A DNA stretch of 64,000 nucleotides from Bacillus sp. CH30_1T (GTDB taxonomy: Bacteria; Bacillota; Bacilli; Bacillales; Bacillaceae_B), in NCBI RefSeq assembly GCF_008364765.1, contig NZ_VTUY01000011.1:1-64000 (forward strand), in the 5' to 3' direction. Position numbers and translations under genes: made by a program. Shown piece after piece: positions 35,699-45,102 of this stretch. The first letter of the stretch is position 1, and the number at the start of each line of letters is the position of its first letter. The notes below the pieces were generated by a model. That model saw nothing but the letters and a program-made list of their open reading frames with translations. It was not told the origin of the DNA and made no database searches.

Positions 35699-37544
35699 AT
35701 TCCATGATCTGTTTCCAAATCTTATGACTTGGTCGCTGTTGTTCTATTTGACTCATGTTACGGGGAATGTCATGCCCGACCCATACACCAGTAGTGAAAG
35801 TATCTGTTATTCCCATAACCCAGTAGTCATGATAGTTATTGGTGGTTCCTGTCTTAATCCCAACATAGGGCTTCGAGACGTAAGCTGCTCTCCCGGTTCC
35901 GGAAGTAGCGGCTTCGCCAAGCATTTTTCTCATTTTAGAGGTTGTATCTGCGGACCATACTGTTTTCAGATTATTCTTCCATTGATAAAGGATATTTCCT
36001 TTATTGTCTTTCACATGAATGATCGCATGACTTTCCTGGTAATTCCCATCAATGAAGGAAGTATAAGCATCCGTCATTTCAAGGGGGCTCATCCCATAGG
36101 TGAATCCCCCTACGGAGGCCGCATAGGTTTGATCCTCGCTTATCACCTTCTCAAATGAAAAAGGGGATAACGATTTGAAAGCTTCTTCAATGCCTACTTT
36201 TTCCATCAATCGCAATGACGGGGCGTTATACGATTGTGCTAAGGAATGTTGTAACGTCACGGCCCCGGGCTGGACCCCTCCATAGTTCATAGGGCAATAG
36301 CCACCGATGCAATACCGGTTCGCATTTACTTTTTCAGTTACGGAAGCCTGGTATTTCTCGATATACGGACCATATACGAGAAGTGGCTTAATAACGGATC
36401 CAGGTTGCCTGAAAGCTTGAAATGCGTGATGGAAGTTATATTTCTGGTAGTTCCTGCCCCCGGTCAAAGCCGCGATGGTCCTTGTCTTGTTGTTGATGGT
36501 GACCGTGGCCCCTTGTAACTCTTTCTGAAGATGTCCATTTAAAGCCTTCACACTTTTTTGTTGCAGCTCAGGATTCAGTCCGGTTTGAATTTGAATTCCT
36601 GAGGAGATCACTTGTTGGAAACGTTCATCGAGCTTCTGTGCCACTTTCTCCTTTTCCTCCGGAGAGGCGGCATTTGCCAGTTCCACTTTGTAGCCCTCGT
36701 GAATCGAAATCAGCTCTTTTAATTCACTTTCCACATAAAAAGCATAATCAGGATATAAATCGATCTTTTTACGAACGTTTAAGCTAATCGGTACTTTTTT
36801 CATTTTATCCGCTTCTTCTTTGGATAGCTCACCCGTACTGACGAGAATATCCAGGAGACGTTCCTGACGAACTTTCGTTTGTTCAAAATGATCGATGGGA
36901 TCATATTTTCCCGGGTTATTGGGAATCGATGCAATGAATGCCATCTCTGCCTGATTGAGTTCCGTTACACTCTTCTGGAAGTAATACTGTGACGCTGTTT
37001 CAATCCCGTAAACGCCATTACTGAAGTAAATAACATTCAGGTAAAGCTCTAATATTTCATCTTTTGATAACGATTTTTCAATTTCATGGGCATAAATTAA
37101 CTCGGTCAATTTACGATTGTACGTTTTTTCCTGCCCCAGATACAGGTTTCTTGCAAGCTGCTGTGTAATCGTGCTCCCACCCTGTTGGATGTGGGTGAAC
37201 ACCAAGTTTTTCACGACAGCCCGAAGAATCGCTCCGGCATCGAATCCGACATGTTCATAAAAATGCTGATCCTCTGATGCGACAAGAATGTCCTTCATAA
37301 AAGGGGGGATCTGTTCATCCGGAATATATAATCGGTATGGACGATTCACTTCCGAAAATACCTTCCCGTTCTGATCCAGCAGTAAACTGGTGCGATTTAG
37401 ATTTAAGTTATCGGTACTAACCGAGTGTTCTAATTCGTTTTGAAAGCTTTGTACTTTGTTCCATTCATCCGTTGTAAAAAATAATGTGGTAAAAAAGATG
37501 AACATAACACTAATTACCGTTATATAACCTGCGAAAATTCTCAT
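35697..37544 (-). CDS. Class A penicillin-binding protein (transglycosylase/transpeptidase)
   Basis: A 615-residue bifunctional peptidoglycan synthase. It has an N-terminal membrane anchor (residues 4-24). The glycosyltransferase domain carries catalytic E91 in SEDQHFYEHVG and GGSTITQQLARNLYLG. The transpeptidase domain carries S383-V-I-K386, S438-Y-N and K564-T-G. All catalytic motifs are intact. Its size and motifs resemble the smaller class A PBPs (PbpF/PbpG group), some of which act in spore germ-cell wall synthesis. The stop overlaps a hairpin shared with yufK. Which B. subtilis PBP it corresponds to is uncertain. Confidence 0.85.
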   Translation of the reverse strand: MRIFAGYITVISVMFIFFTTLFFTTDEWNKVQSFQNELEHSVSTDNLNLNRTSLLLDQNGKVFSEVNRPYRLYIPDEQIPPFMKDILVASEDQHFYEHVGFDAGAILRAVVKNLVFTHIQQGGSTITQQLARNLYLGQEKTYNRKLTELIYAHEIEKSLSKDEILELYLNVIYFSNGVYGIETASQYYFQKSVTELNQAEMAFIASIPNNPGKYDPIDHFEQTKVRQERLLDILVSTGELSKEEADKMKKVPISLNVRKKIDLYPDYAFYVESELKELISIHEGYKVELANAASPEEKEKVAQKLDERFQQVISSGIQIQTGLNPELQQKSVKALNGHLQKELQGATVTINNKTRTIAALTGGRNYQKYNFHHAFQAFRQPGSVIKPLLVYGPYIEKYQASVTEKVNANRYCIGGYCPMNYGGVQPGAVTLQHSLAQSYNAPSLRLMEKVGIEEAFKSLSPFSFEKVISEDQTYAASVGGFTYGMSPLEMTDAYTSFIDGNYQESHAIIHVKDNKGNILYQWKNNLKTVWSADTTSKMRKMLGEAATSGTGRAAYVSKPYVGIKTGTTNNYHDYWVMGITDTFTTGVWVGHDIPRNMSQIEQQRPSHKIWKQIME

Positions 37545-37560
37545 TTCTCACTCTACTTTT

Positions 37561-38781
37561 CTAGTAATCTTTCACATGGCTGGTTGTATCAGAATGACGC
37601 ATACTCCACCATAATAATCCAAAAGCGCATAAGAATAAAGCACCTGTTACATAAAAAACGGAAGAAATACCAATATATCCTGACACGATCCCTCCAAAAG
37701 CAGGTCCGACCACGTTCCCCAGAAAACGAAAGCTTTGATTATACCCGAGAACTTCCCCTTGCATACTTATGGGGGCTTCCTGGCGGATATAAGCGGTCAC
37801 ACATGGAATCATCCCGCCGATCGCGATGCCGAACAAGAACCGGAACAGGACGAGCTGCCACAGTTCTACAGCGAGTGCTTGGGGCACGATGAAAATGGAG
37901 GCCAGGATAAGGAGGATCGATAACACCTTTTCATAACCAATATTATCACCAAGCTGACCCCATCGTCGCGTCGCAAGTAAATTACCAAATCCGGTTGCAG
38001 AGAAAGCAATTCCCGCCAGAAATGCCAGATTCGTAGAAGAGGTAAGTTCATCTACATAGAGGGCGAGAAGGGGTTGAATGCTAAAGTTTGCTACCTGAAT
38101 AAGGAATGACAATAAGAGAACCGTCACTAATAATTTGTGACTGAAAATATGCTGAAGAACTTCAATACTTGAATACTTGTTTCGCTGGTTCCGTTGCTCT
38201 TTGCTCCGTTGCTCGTCAATGCCAAGTAAAACAACGGTTGCTGCTATGGCAATGGCGATGGAGGTGAAAATGAATGTGTAGGAGAAGCCTACATTGTCAG
38301 CAAGTAAACCACCGATGACTGGACCGAATAGACCTCCTGAAACAGTTCCCATTTGCAGGGTGCCAAGCGTACGTCCTGCTTCTTCCTTTGGAGTCTGGGC
38401 AGAAATAAGGGCCATCGAAGTGGGAATGAATCCTGTCACCGAACCCATGATCATACGAAGGACGAAAAGCCCCCAAACGGAATCCATAAAGCCCATTAGA
38501 AAAATCGACGTGGCAATTCCATACCCTGTAATAAGGAGGATCGGTTTATAGCCGAAGCGGTCTCCGATCCGTCCCCATAAAGGAGAAATAAAGAAAGCCG
38601 TTAAGAATGTAACCCCGAATACAAACCCTGACCAGCGTTGAACGTATTCATGACTGTACGTACCAAAGGTTTCAATATAAAGAGACAAAAACGGCAAAAC
38701 CATCGTCGCACTTGCCGCAACCAGGAAATTGGCCACAAGCATAATCGTTAAATTCTTTTTTTTGATTGAAATGGTTAACAC
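37561..38781 (-). CDS. MFS efflux transporter (MdtG/Bmr-like)
   Basis: A 406-residue major facilitator protein with 12 helices. The loop 2-3 motif GRIGDRFGYKPIL, the drug-exporter helix-5 motif (GGLFGPVIGGLLAD) and a repeat in the C-terminal half (RRWGQLGDNIGYEK) point to multidrug export. Start choice is unclear: the GTG at 38781 overlaps the AGAAGGTG site, whereas an ATT at 38772 sits six bases after it. The short gap (16 bases) to the PBP gene suggests co-transcription. Confidence 0.75.
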   Translation of the reverse strand: MLTISIKKKNLTIMLVANFLVAASATMVLPFLSLYIETFGTYSHEYVQRWSGFVFGVTFLTAFFISPLWGRIGDRFGYKPILLITGYGIATSIFLMGFMDSVWGLFVLRMIMGSVTGFIPTSMALISAQTPKEEAGRTLGTLQMGTVSGGLFGPVIGGLLADNVGFSYTFIFTSIAIAIAATVVLLGIDEQRSKEQRNQRNKYSSIEVLQHIFSHKLLVTVLLLSFLIQVANFSIQPLLALYVDELTSSTNLAFLAGIAFSATGFGNLLATRRWGQLGDNIGYEKVLSILLILASIFIVPQALAVELWQLVLFRFLFGIAIGGMIPCVTAYIRQEAPISMQGEVLGYNQSFRFLGNVVGPAFGGIVSGYIGISSVFYVTGALFLCAFGLLWWSMRHSDTTSHVKDY

Positions 38782-39026
38782 CTTCTGTATGAATTTTATT
38801 TCGTATACCTAAATATTCATTTTATTAAAGATTGGGACTCTAGTCCACCCAATAACATTTATTCACGGGTAAAACCGGGAATTAGTCATAATTTATAGGT
38901 TCATCATGATATAATGTAAGAATAAGAAGTGTGGGAAATAGGAGTAAGTTTCGATTTTATTTTTATGATGAATTTTTTTATTATAGATAAATTGGGGTCT
39001 TATTTAGATTTTGAGGAGGGAGTATA

Positions 39027-39647
39027 GTGGCGAAACCGGAACAACTTGTGTTTATAGATTTTGAGTTTTCTATGCCGGAACGACATAGAGTCCCCAAAGG
39101 TTTTTTTCCTGAGATTATTGAAGCCGGTGTCGTGGTGGTTGAGAAAGGGAAAGTGTCCAATTCGTTTTCATCTTATGTGAAACCGACTGCGTTTCCCAAA
39201 CTGACCAACCGCTGTAAACGGTTCTTATCGATTAACCAGCAGGAAGTCGATTCGGGAATCTCATTTCAATGTTTGATTGACTATTTTTCCGGGTTGAATG
39301 CAAGAGGGATCGACAAAGTAGTGACGTGGGGAAACATGGATATGAAGGTTCTGCGTGATAACTGTGCACAGTCCGGCATTCCATTTCCTTTCCAAGCTCA
39401 ATTCGTCGACTTGTCCATGGAATATAAACGATTCTTTGGTGATCAAAACCAAACCGGGCTATGGAAAGCAGTCCAGGAATACGGGAGGGAAGGAGTCGGA
39501 AAGCATCATAAAGCTTTAGATGATGCCCTCACCACCCACCATATCTACAACCTGGTCGAAAAAGACAAAAAATACCTCGATAAAGCGGAGCCAACAACCA
39601 TCGGGGAAAGAATAGACCTGTCCAAATTTTATAACCAGCTTGCATAA
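39027..39647 (+). CDS. kapD: KapD, DEDDh 3'-5' exonuclease-like sporulation inhibitor
   Basis: A 206-residue protein with the DEDDh exonuclease fold: VFIDFEFS (D and E), WGNMDMKVL (D), and KHHKALDDA (H and D) are all present. In B. subtilis KapD inhibits the KinA branch of sporulation initiation when over-produced. It is convergent with kapB, as in B. subtilis. The GTG start follows GGAGGGAGTATA. Confidence 0.9.
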   Translation: MAKPEQLVFIDFEFSMPERHRVPKGFFPEIIEAGVVVVEKGKVSNSFSSYVKPTAFPKLTNRCKRFLSINQQEVDSGISFQCLIDYFSGLNARGIDKVVTWGNMDMKVLRDNCAQSGIPFPFQAQFVDLSMEYKRFFGDQNQTGLWKAVQEYGREGVGKHHKALDDALTTHHIYNLVEKDKKYLDKAEPTTIGERIDLSKFYNQLA

Positions 39648-39651
39648 CGAC

Positions 39652-39689
39652 ATGAGGGACGGACCTAAGGAAGGTCCGTCCCTCATTTA
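39652..39689. terminator. Bidirectional terminator between kapD and kapB
   Basis: ATGAGGGACGGACCT pairs perfectly with AGGTCCGTCCCTCAT around a five-base loop. It contains the GGGACGGACC 10-mer in both arms. Confidence 0.8.
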
Positions 39690-39692
39690 TGT

Positions 39693-40091
39693 TTAAAATG
39701 TCAGGCTATACATCAGTTCGTATTCTCTTTGGATGGATTGAAGCACTTCCAGGCTCTTTCGGGCGTGAGGGGTTGGGTCTTCTTCCAGCTCTTTCTTCAG
39801 TGTAAGGTATGCAGTGACCAGTGATTCATTATAATCTGGAATGTTCCCGTCAAACGGCTTCACCATCTTTTCCGGCATATTCGCCTGCTCGCGGTGTGCA
39901 AGAGCCTTTCGTTCGTGAAACAGTGGAACGTCCACTTCCTGAGGATTGTGTAAATCTCCCTGCCGTGGATGCTTCAAGACGGAGAGAATCTTCACCACAT
40001 AGGCTCCTGGTCGTTCTCCTGTTACTTCCCCGATATACTTGCCCGTTTTATAAAAAGCTGTGACATAATCACCAATTTGTATGTTTTTCAT
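39693..40091 (-). CDS. kapB: KapB, kinase-associated protein for KinB pathway
   Basis: A 132-residue protein. It begins MKNIQIGDYVTAFYKTGKY, a beta-rich SH3-like start, with the conserved HPRQGDLHNPQEVDVPLFHERKAL core. In B. subtilis KapB is needed for KinB-dependent sporulation and is described as a lipoprotein, but no signal peptide or lipobox is seen here, so it is probably cytoplasmic. GAGGTTTTTTT precedes the start. Confidence 0.9.
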   Translation of the reverse strand: MKNIQIGDYVTAFYKTGKYIGEVTGERPGAYVVKILSVLKHPRQGDLHNPQEVDVPLFHERKALAHREQANMPEKMVKPFDGNIPDYNESLVTAYLTLKKELEEDPTPHARKSLEVLQSIQREYELMYSLTF

Positions 40092-40186
40092 AAAAAAACC
40101 TCCTCTAATACTTCAATCTTTATTATAATGAAAGCGGAATGAATGTTGAAAGAACTACTATAAAGGTAACATGTGGAGGTACATAT

Positions 40187-40927
40187 ATGAAGCGTCTGAT
40201 GATCGTGACCCTGTGTTTATTAGGTTTAGTACTTGCCTCTTGTGGACAAACAGAGAAGGAAGATACCACTAAAGATGAAACGAAACAAACAGAACAAAAC
40301 AAGAATACGGCAGAAGATTCCAAAGGAGATGACACAATGACATACCCTCAGCTTACAACAGAAGTTGCTGAAAACGAAAAATTGGTAGAAATGAAAACCT
40401 CGATGGGAACGGTTAAGATCAAGCTTTTCCCTGAACAGGCACCTAAAACCGTCGAAAACTTTATTACTCATAGTGAAAACGGCTATTATGACGGACTTAA
40501 ATTTCATCGCGTGATCAAAGACTTCATGGTCCAGGGGGGAGACCCGAATGGAAACGGTACTGGTGGGGAAAGTATTTATGGTGAATCCTTTGAAGATGAA
40601 TTCTCACCTGAATTATTCAATCTTCGTGGTGCCCTGTCCATGGCAAATGCCGGCCCGGATTCGAATGGAAGTCAATTTTTCATCGTGCAAAAGGATGACA
40701 TCGACCCACAGTTTGAAGAGCAAATGAAATCAGCTGGTTTCCCTGCAGATATCATCGAAGCTTATATGGAGAATGGTGGAACCCCTTGGCTTGATCAAAA
40801 ACATACGGTCTTTGGTCAAGTGGTTGAAGGAATGGACATCGTCGATGAAATTGCCAATGTAGAAGTAGGTGCGAATGATCTTCCAAAAGAAGATGTCGTG
40901 ATTGAAAATATTAAGGTTGTAAAATAG
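40187..40927 (+). CDS. Cyclophilin-type peptidyl-prolyl isomerase lipoprotein
   Basis: A 246-residue protein. The signal peptide ends in LASC with the lipid-bearing cysteine at residue 19, followed by a Lys/Glu/Thr linker (residues 20-60) and a cyclophilin domain. Catalytic landmarks are [16 protein letters not shown], with the active-site arginine, and NGSQFFIV. An insert containing [16 protein letters not shown] has the conserved Trp and His. It would assist folding of secreted proteins outside the membrane. The ATG at 40187 follows GGAGGT by six bases; the 16-codon longer frame is rejected. Confidence 0.9.
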   Translation: MKRLMIVTLCLLGLVLASCGQTEKEDTTKDETKQTEQNKNTAEDSKGDDTMTYPQLTTEVAENEKLVEMKTSMGTVKIKLFPEQAPKTVENFITHSENGYYDGLKFHRVIKDFMVQGGDPNGNGTGGESIYGESFEDEFSPELFNLRGALSMANAGPDSNGSQFFIVQKDDIDPQFEEQMKSAGFPADIIEAYMENGGTPWLDQKHTVFGQVVEGMDIVDEIANVEVGANDLPKEDVVIENIKVVK

Positions 40928-40933
40928 TAGTGA

Positions 40934-40975
40934 GAGAGCTTTAAACCCTATTTGGGGTTTAGGGCTCTTTTTTTG
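40934..40975 (+). terminator. Terminator after the cyclophilin gene
   Basis: AGAGC--TAAACCC pairs with GGGTTTA-GGCTCT and is followed by seven Ts. Confidence 0.75.
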
Positions 40976-41139
40976 GATGGAGCTCTGTAAGGGTAAACGG
41001 ATATTTCCTCGGAAATTGTCGAGGCTTGTTTCATAGCCTGTTCAATAAATCGTTAAAAACGTAGCGATTTCAAGTTGGTTTGTCCTTTACAGTGTTGGTA
41101 TAATAGACGAAGAGTTTGTTTTTTTGAAAGGAGCTTACG

Positions 41140-41343
41140 ATGCTTTCTTATTATGTATTAAATTTATTTCTATACTTTCCTGAAGATAAGTCGGAATATA
41201 TCCCTGCAAGCATTACAATGGCCATCTTCTTAATAGCTGCCTTATTGACGTTCCGTTTAATTATAAAGGTTTCAAAACGTGAAGAATTGAAAACGAAGAA
41301 GATGGAAGAGGAAGCGGGGCAGCACAAAAGGGAAACAGAATAA
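41140..41343 (+). CDS. Small membrane protein with charged tail
   Basis: A 67-residue protein with one strong helix (ASITMAIFLIAALLTFRLIIKV, about residues 23-44), a hydrophobic N-terminus and a Lys/Glu-rich C-terminal tail. I do not recognise the family. AAAGGAG lies seven bases before the ATG, and the gene has its own terminator, so expression is likely. Confidence 0.6.
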   Translation: MLSYYVLNLFLYFPEDKSEYIPASITMAIFLIAALLTFRLIIKVSKREELKTKKMEEEAGQHKRETE

Positions 41344-41350
41344 AAAGAGT

Positions 41351-41386
41351 GGAACACGCTTACATGTATAGGCGTGTTTTTCTGTT
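41351..41386 (+). terminator. Terminator after the small membrane protein gene
   Basis: AACACGC pairs with GCGTGTT around a 12-base loop, followed by TTTTC. Confidence 0.7.
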
Positions 41387-41521
41387 GTGCTGATTCAACA
41401 CGACTATTATCTAAAACCGCCTCCGACCCAATAGCTTCTTTTTCAGGTGAAAAGAGGAATACTTTTTCCCTCAAACGTCAACAATGGTGGAAGAGTATGC
41501 AAAATTTGGAGGAAGTGCGCA

Positions 41522-42052
41522 ATGAAAAAATCATCACTATTATATATGATCATGATAAGTATATTACTTGGGGCATGTGCCATCGAAAACCCTAAAAAGG
41601 TCGAAGTTGAATTAAAAAATGAGAACGGGGATTCACTCGGAAATGCCATCCTTCAAGAGAAATCAGATGGAGTGGAAGTGGGCTTGGATCTGGAAGGTTT
41701 GCCGCCCGGTGAACATGGGATTCACATCCACGAAAAAGGTGTATGTGAACGACCGGATTTTGTATCTGCAGGGAATCACTTCAATCCTGATGATAAAAAA
41801 CATGGACTTCTTCATCCTGAGGGAGCACATGGAGGAGATCTTCCTAACATCATTGTCGAGGATGATGGCATTGCAAAAGTCAAGCTGATGGCAGGTGGAG
41901 TCACCTTGACGAAAGGGAAGACATCTCTTTTCACTAAAGAGGGGACTTCTTTGATCATCGATGAAAACAAAGACGATGGGATGACCCAGCCTTCAGGCGA
42001 TTCCGGTAAACGTATTGCCTGCGGGGAGATTGTGAGTGATAAGGAGAAGTAG
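41522..42052 (+). CDS. SodC/YojM-like superoxide dismutase-family lipoprotein
   Basis: A 176-residue lipoprotein (lipobox LLGAC, cysteine 19) with a Cu/Zn superoxide dismutase fold. [35 protein letters not shown] (zinc loop) and the GKRIACGE disulfide cysteine are present. The copper histidine expected in the late LVVH-type motif is replaced: the sequence reads [12 protein letters not shown]. subtilis YojM is also known to lack copper ligands, so dismutase activity is doubtful. The ATG at 41522 follows GGAGG by nine bases. Confidence 0.8.
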   Translation: MKKSSLLYMIMISILLGACAIENPKKVEVELKNENGDSLGNAILQEKSDGVEVGLDLEGLPPGEHGIHIHEKGVCERPDFVSAGNHFNPDDKKHGLLHPEGAHGGDLPNIIVEDDGIAKVKLMAGGVTLTKGKTSLFTKEGTSLIIDENKDDGMTQPSGDSGKRIACGEIVSDKEK

Positions 42053-42147
42053 AATGAGTGTTAAGTTGTAACATAGTGTGTACCTGGTACAAGTAAATGT
42101 GAAAATAAAGCCCATTGGCAAAAACGATACTTCACCCCTACAGAACA

Positions 42148-42193
42148 AAATACGGGAAGATTAGCCGACAAAAGTCGCATCTTCCCGTTTTTC
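42148..42193. terminator. Terminator between the SOD-like gene and patB
   Basis: ACGGGAAGAT pairs with ATCTTCCCGT around an inner partial stem, with runs of T or A on both sides. Confidence 0.7.
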
Positions 42194-42196
42194 ACA

Positions 42197-43360
42197 TTAG
42201 CTTAAAGCTTTTCGCAATCTTTCCAAACCATCCATCAACGTCCCTCGTGGGCAGGCAATATTCATACGTACGAAGCCTTCCCCGCCTGGTCCGTATTTCG
42301 TTCCGGATTCCAATGCGAGTTTTCCTTTGTCCAATAGACGCTCCTTCAGCTCTTCATCAGAGAGTTCCAACTTTGTACAATCTATCCAGAGCAAATAGGT
42401 TCCTTCAGGGTCCACCAATTGGAGGTCAGGCAGGTGATCTCCAATGAATTCCTTCGTGACCCTCACGTTTTCCTGCAGGTACGCAAGTATTTCTTCCAGC
42501 CATGCTTCACCATAGCTGTAGGCTGCTTCCATTCCGACAATCCCAAACGTATTGAGAGTGAAGAAGCCCTGTTTTTTATGAATGGCGGCGATTTTTTCCC
42601 GGAGAGCCTGATTGGGAGTGATCATGGCTGAAGCCTGTAATCCTGCAAGGTTGAAGGTTTTACTTGGTGCGATGCACGTGATCGTGATATCTCTGTACGA
42701 GTCATTAAGAGATGCGAGTGGAATATGGGTATGAGTTTCATAAACCAGATCTGAATGAATTTCATCCGACACGATAACAACATTGTACTGATGGCATAAT
42801 TCAGCTATTTTCATTAGCTCTTCTTTCTTCCATACCCGACCGCTCGGATTGTGTGGATTACATAATAAGAAGAGCTTTACACCTGTTTTTAAAGATTCTT
42901 CAAACGCACCAAAGTCGATAGAATAGCTTCCCTCACCATAATCCAGTTGAGCATTTACAATTTCCCGGTCATTATCCTCCACCAGGCTGAAAAAAGGAGT
43001 ATAGACAGGGGATTGTACGAGGACTTTATCTCCTGGAACAGTAAGTGCCTGAATAATGGTCGAAATCGCCGGCACGACTCCTGAACTGTATTGGATCCAC
43101 GTTTTCTCAATGTCCCAGTCGTGACGTTTTTGGACCCATTCCTTAATGCTTGCTGCCGTTTTATCACCAACAAAGGTGTAACCAAATATCCCGTGTTTCA
43201 GCCGTTCCTGCAGGGCATCCAAAACATCTTGTGGCGGCAGGAAATCCATATCTGCCACCCACATGGGCAGAACATCGTCACTCCCAAACACCGTCTTCGT
43301 CAGGTCCCATTTTACGGAGGAAGACCCTTTTCGGTTGATGATATCTTCGAATTTACTCAT
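42197..43360 (-). CDS. patB: PatB/MalY-type cystathionine beta-lyase
   Basis: A 387-residue fold-type I PLP enzyme. PMWVADMDF at the N-terminus, NPHNPSGR, SDEIHSDLVY, and the PLP-lysine motif APSKTFNLAGLQ mark the MalY/PatB C-S lyases that release homocysteine or thiols from S-conjugates. B. subtilis PatB also acts on cysteine conjugates. The ATG at 43360 is eight bases after AAAGGGG. It follows kapB and precedes yugF, as in the B. subtilis yug region. Confidence 0.9.
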   Translation of the reverse strand: MSKFEDIINRKGSSSVKWDLTKTVFGSDDVLPMWVADMDFLPPQDVLDALQERLKHGIFGYTFVGDKTAASIKEWVQKRHDWDIEKTWIQYSSGVVPAISTIIQALTVPGDKVLVQSPVYTPFFSLVEDNDREIVNAQLDYGEGSYSIDFGAFEESLKTGVKLFLLCNPHNPSGRVWKKEELMKIAELCHQYNVVIVSDEIHSDLVYETHTHIPLASLNDSYRDITITCIAPSKTFNLAGLQASAMITPNQALREKIAAIHKKQGFFTLNTFGIVGMEAAYSYGEAWLEEILAYLQENVRVTKEFIGDHLPDLQLVDPEGTYLLWIDCTKLELSDEELKERLLDKGKLALESGTKYGPGGEGFVRMNIACPRGTLMDGLERLRKALS

Positions 43361-43476
43361 CAATTTGTCCCCTTTCTAAATATGTAATGCCTAATATAAT
43401 CATATGATGTAATCGAAAAAGATGAAAATGATTTGTTTATCCTTATAGCGGATCGTGTAGATTTAACATCTAACAT

Positions 43477-43532
43477 AAAAAAGGGACTTCTCCCTACGTT
43501 TCAGATATGAGCGTTTGGGAAAGTCCTTTTTT
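43477..43532 (-). terminator. Terminator overlapping the 3' end of yugF
   Basis: On the reverse strand AAAAAAGGACTT-CCC pairs with GGGA-AAGTCC-TTTTTT. The left arm is inside the last codons of yugF (Lys-Lys-Gly-Leu-Ser-Gln) and the T-run lies beyond the stop. Confidence 0.65.
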
Positions 43533-44402
43533 GTATAGCGACTGTGTCTGAGAATCCTCTTTAATTCCTTCAAGAGGGGCGGTTACAAATTGATGAATGT
43601 GTTCCAAGACTTCTTCAGGCTTCTCTTCAGGGACGAGATGGCCTGTTTCTTCTAAAACAACCAGCCTTGAGTTCGGGATATCCTGTTTCAGCTTATGTCC
43701 AGTGGATAAGGGGACCACTCTGTCATGTTCTCCCCAAACCAGGAGGCAAGGTGTTTGAATGTTGCGCAAATCGTTCCCCGTCAAATCTCCTTCACGATCT
43801 CGAATCATCCTCGTCAATGCCTTGAAAATATCATCTTCCAGAAATGGTTTCAGATACCCGAACATCATTTCGTCATCGATCATTTTTGAATCGTGCACAA
43901 CATTTTCAAGATTATTCCGTACCCCTGAGCGTGTAAGCCAAAGTTTTACATACAGATGGAAAAAAGGAATATGACTTAGCATCATGACAGGCCACTTCAT
44001 TTTCTTGAGATAGCCGGAACTGCACAGGAGAACGCCCTTTTCGACTAGGGAAGGTGCTTTTTTCATCACGTTCAGAGCGATCTGACCACCCATTGAATGA
44101 CCCGTTAAGTGGACATTGCTAACATTCAAGTGGTCTAATAAGGCGATAACCGTGTTGGCCAGATTATCGTAAGAATAGATGAATCGATTATTTTTCTCGC
44201 TGTTCCCAAAGGGAGGTAGATCGATGGAAATGACATTATACTTTTCTTTCAAAAGAGGCGTAAGCCGTCTAAAGCTAAAGGTTGATGATAGAAATCCATG
44301 AAGAAGGACGAAGGTTTTCGTGGCTGCAGGATGCTGATGATGTTCAAAATAAACATTGGCTCCATTCACCTGAACCACCTTTGCAAAATCCTGTTCTTGC
44401 AT
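43494..44402 (-). CDS. yugF: Alpha/beta hydrolase YugF
   Basis: A 302-residue alpha/beta-fold hydrolase. The oxyanion region is LLHGFLSS, the nucleophile elbow is GHSMGGQ, the acid is in WGEHDRVVP, and the histidine is in TGHLVPEE, so the catalytic triad is complete. No signal peptide is seen. The substrate is unknown; relatives include esterases and C-C hydrolases. GAGGAGTG lies upstream of the ATG. Confidence 0.85.
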   Translation of the reverse strand: MQEQDFAKVVQVNGANVYFEHHQHPAATKTFVLLHGFLSSTFSFRRLTPLLKEKYNVISIDLPPFGNSEKNNRFIYSYDNLANTVIALLDHLNVSNVHLTGHSMGGQIALNVMKKAPSLVEKGVLLCSSGYLKKMKWPVMMLSHIPFFHLYVKLWLTRSGVRNNLENVVHDSKMIDDEMMFGYLKPFLEDDIFKALTRMIRDREGDLTGNDLRNIQTPCLLVWGEHDRVVPLSTGHKLKQDIPNSRLVVLEETGHLVPEEKPEEVLEHIHQFVTAPLEGIKEDSQTQSLYKKGLSQTLISET

Positions 44403-44601
44403 ACTTCGTCACTCCTCTCTACTAGTTTACAGATATTTTACCCCGATTTCTGCATTTAACACCCCGATTCAAAAGTTGTCTCATATCCAATTGTAATTAT
44501 GGATGTAATGGGGAAAATAGACTTAAAGTGAGGATGCCTCTTTTCATAACAGTTACTTCTGATATAATAAAAACATTTAGTGGTGATGAGGAGGAAGCAG
44601 A

Positions 44602-45102
44602 ATGCAACTAAGAGAAATGGAGCTTGATTTAGTAAGGATTTTACAGAAAGATGCCAGGATTTCCACAGAGAATATAGCGAAAATGCTTCAAGTAACAACA
44701 GAGGAAATAGAGAATGCGATTGAAAGGCTTGAAAAAGACAATGTTCTTGTGAGATACAGTACCGTTGTGGATTGGTCCAAAGTAGAAGGTCATGAAGGGG
44801 TAACGGCGATGATCGATGTAAAAGTGGCTCCGAAAAGGGGAGTGGGATTCGATGAAGTGGCCCATCGTATTTATCGTTACAAAGAAGTGAAAAGTGTTTA
44901 TCTAATGTCTGGGGCATATGACCTTTCTGTAACGGTGGAGGGCCGAACAATGCATGAAGTTGCTACATTCGTTTCTGAAAAACTATCTACTCTGGATTCC
45001 GTTTTATCTACAACAACTCATTTTCAATTGAAGAAATACAAACATGACGGCACCATCTTTGGTGATCATGGTGAAGATAAACGAATTGTGGTGTCTCCAT
45101 GA
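44602..45102 (+). CDS. alaR: Lrp/AsnC-family regulator AlaR
   Basis: A 166-residue Lrp-type regulator with an N-terminal winged helix (residues 5-50) and a C-terminal RAM ligand-binding domain (VTAMIDVKVAP; LMSGAYDLSVTVEG). In B. subtilis AlaR (YugG) controls the alanine transaminase gene alaT. The stop overlaps the alaT start by four bases (ATGA). GAGGAGGAAGCAG precedes the ATG. Confidence 0.85.
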   Translation: MQLREMELDLVRILQKDARISTENIAKMLQVTTEEIENAIERLEKDNVLVRYSTVVDWSKVEGHEGVTAMIDVKVAPKRGVGFDEVAHRIYRYKEVKSVYLMSGAYDLSVTVEGRTMHEVATFVSEKLSTLDSVLSTTTHFQLKKYKHDGTIFGDHGEDKRIVVSP

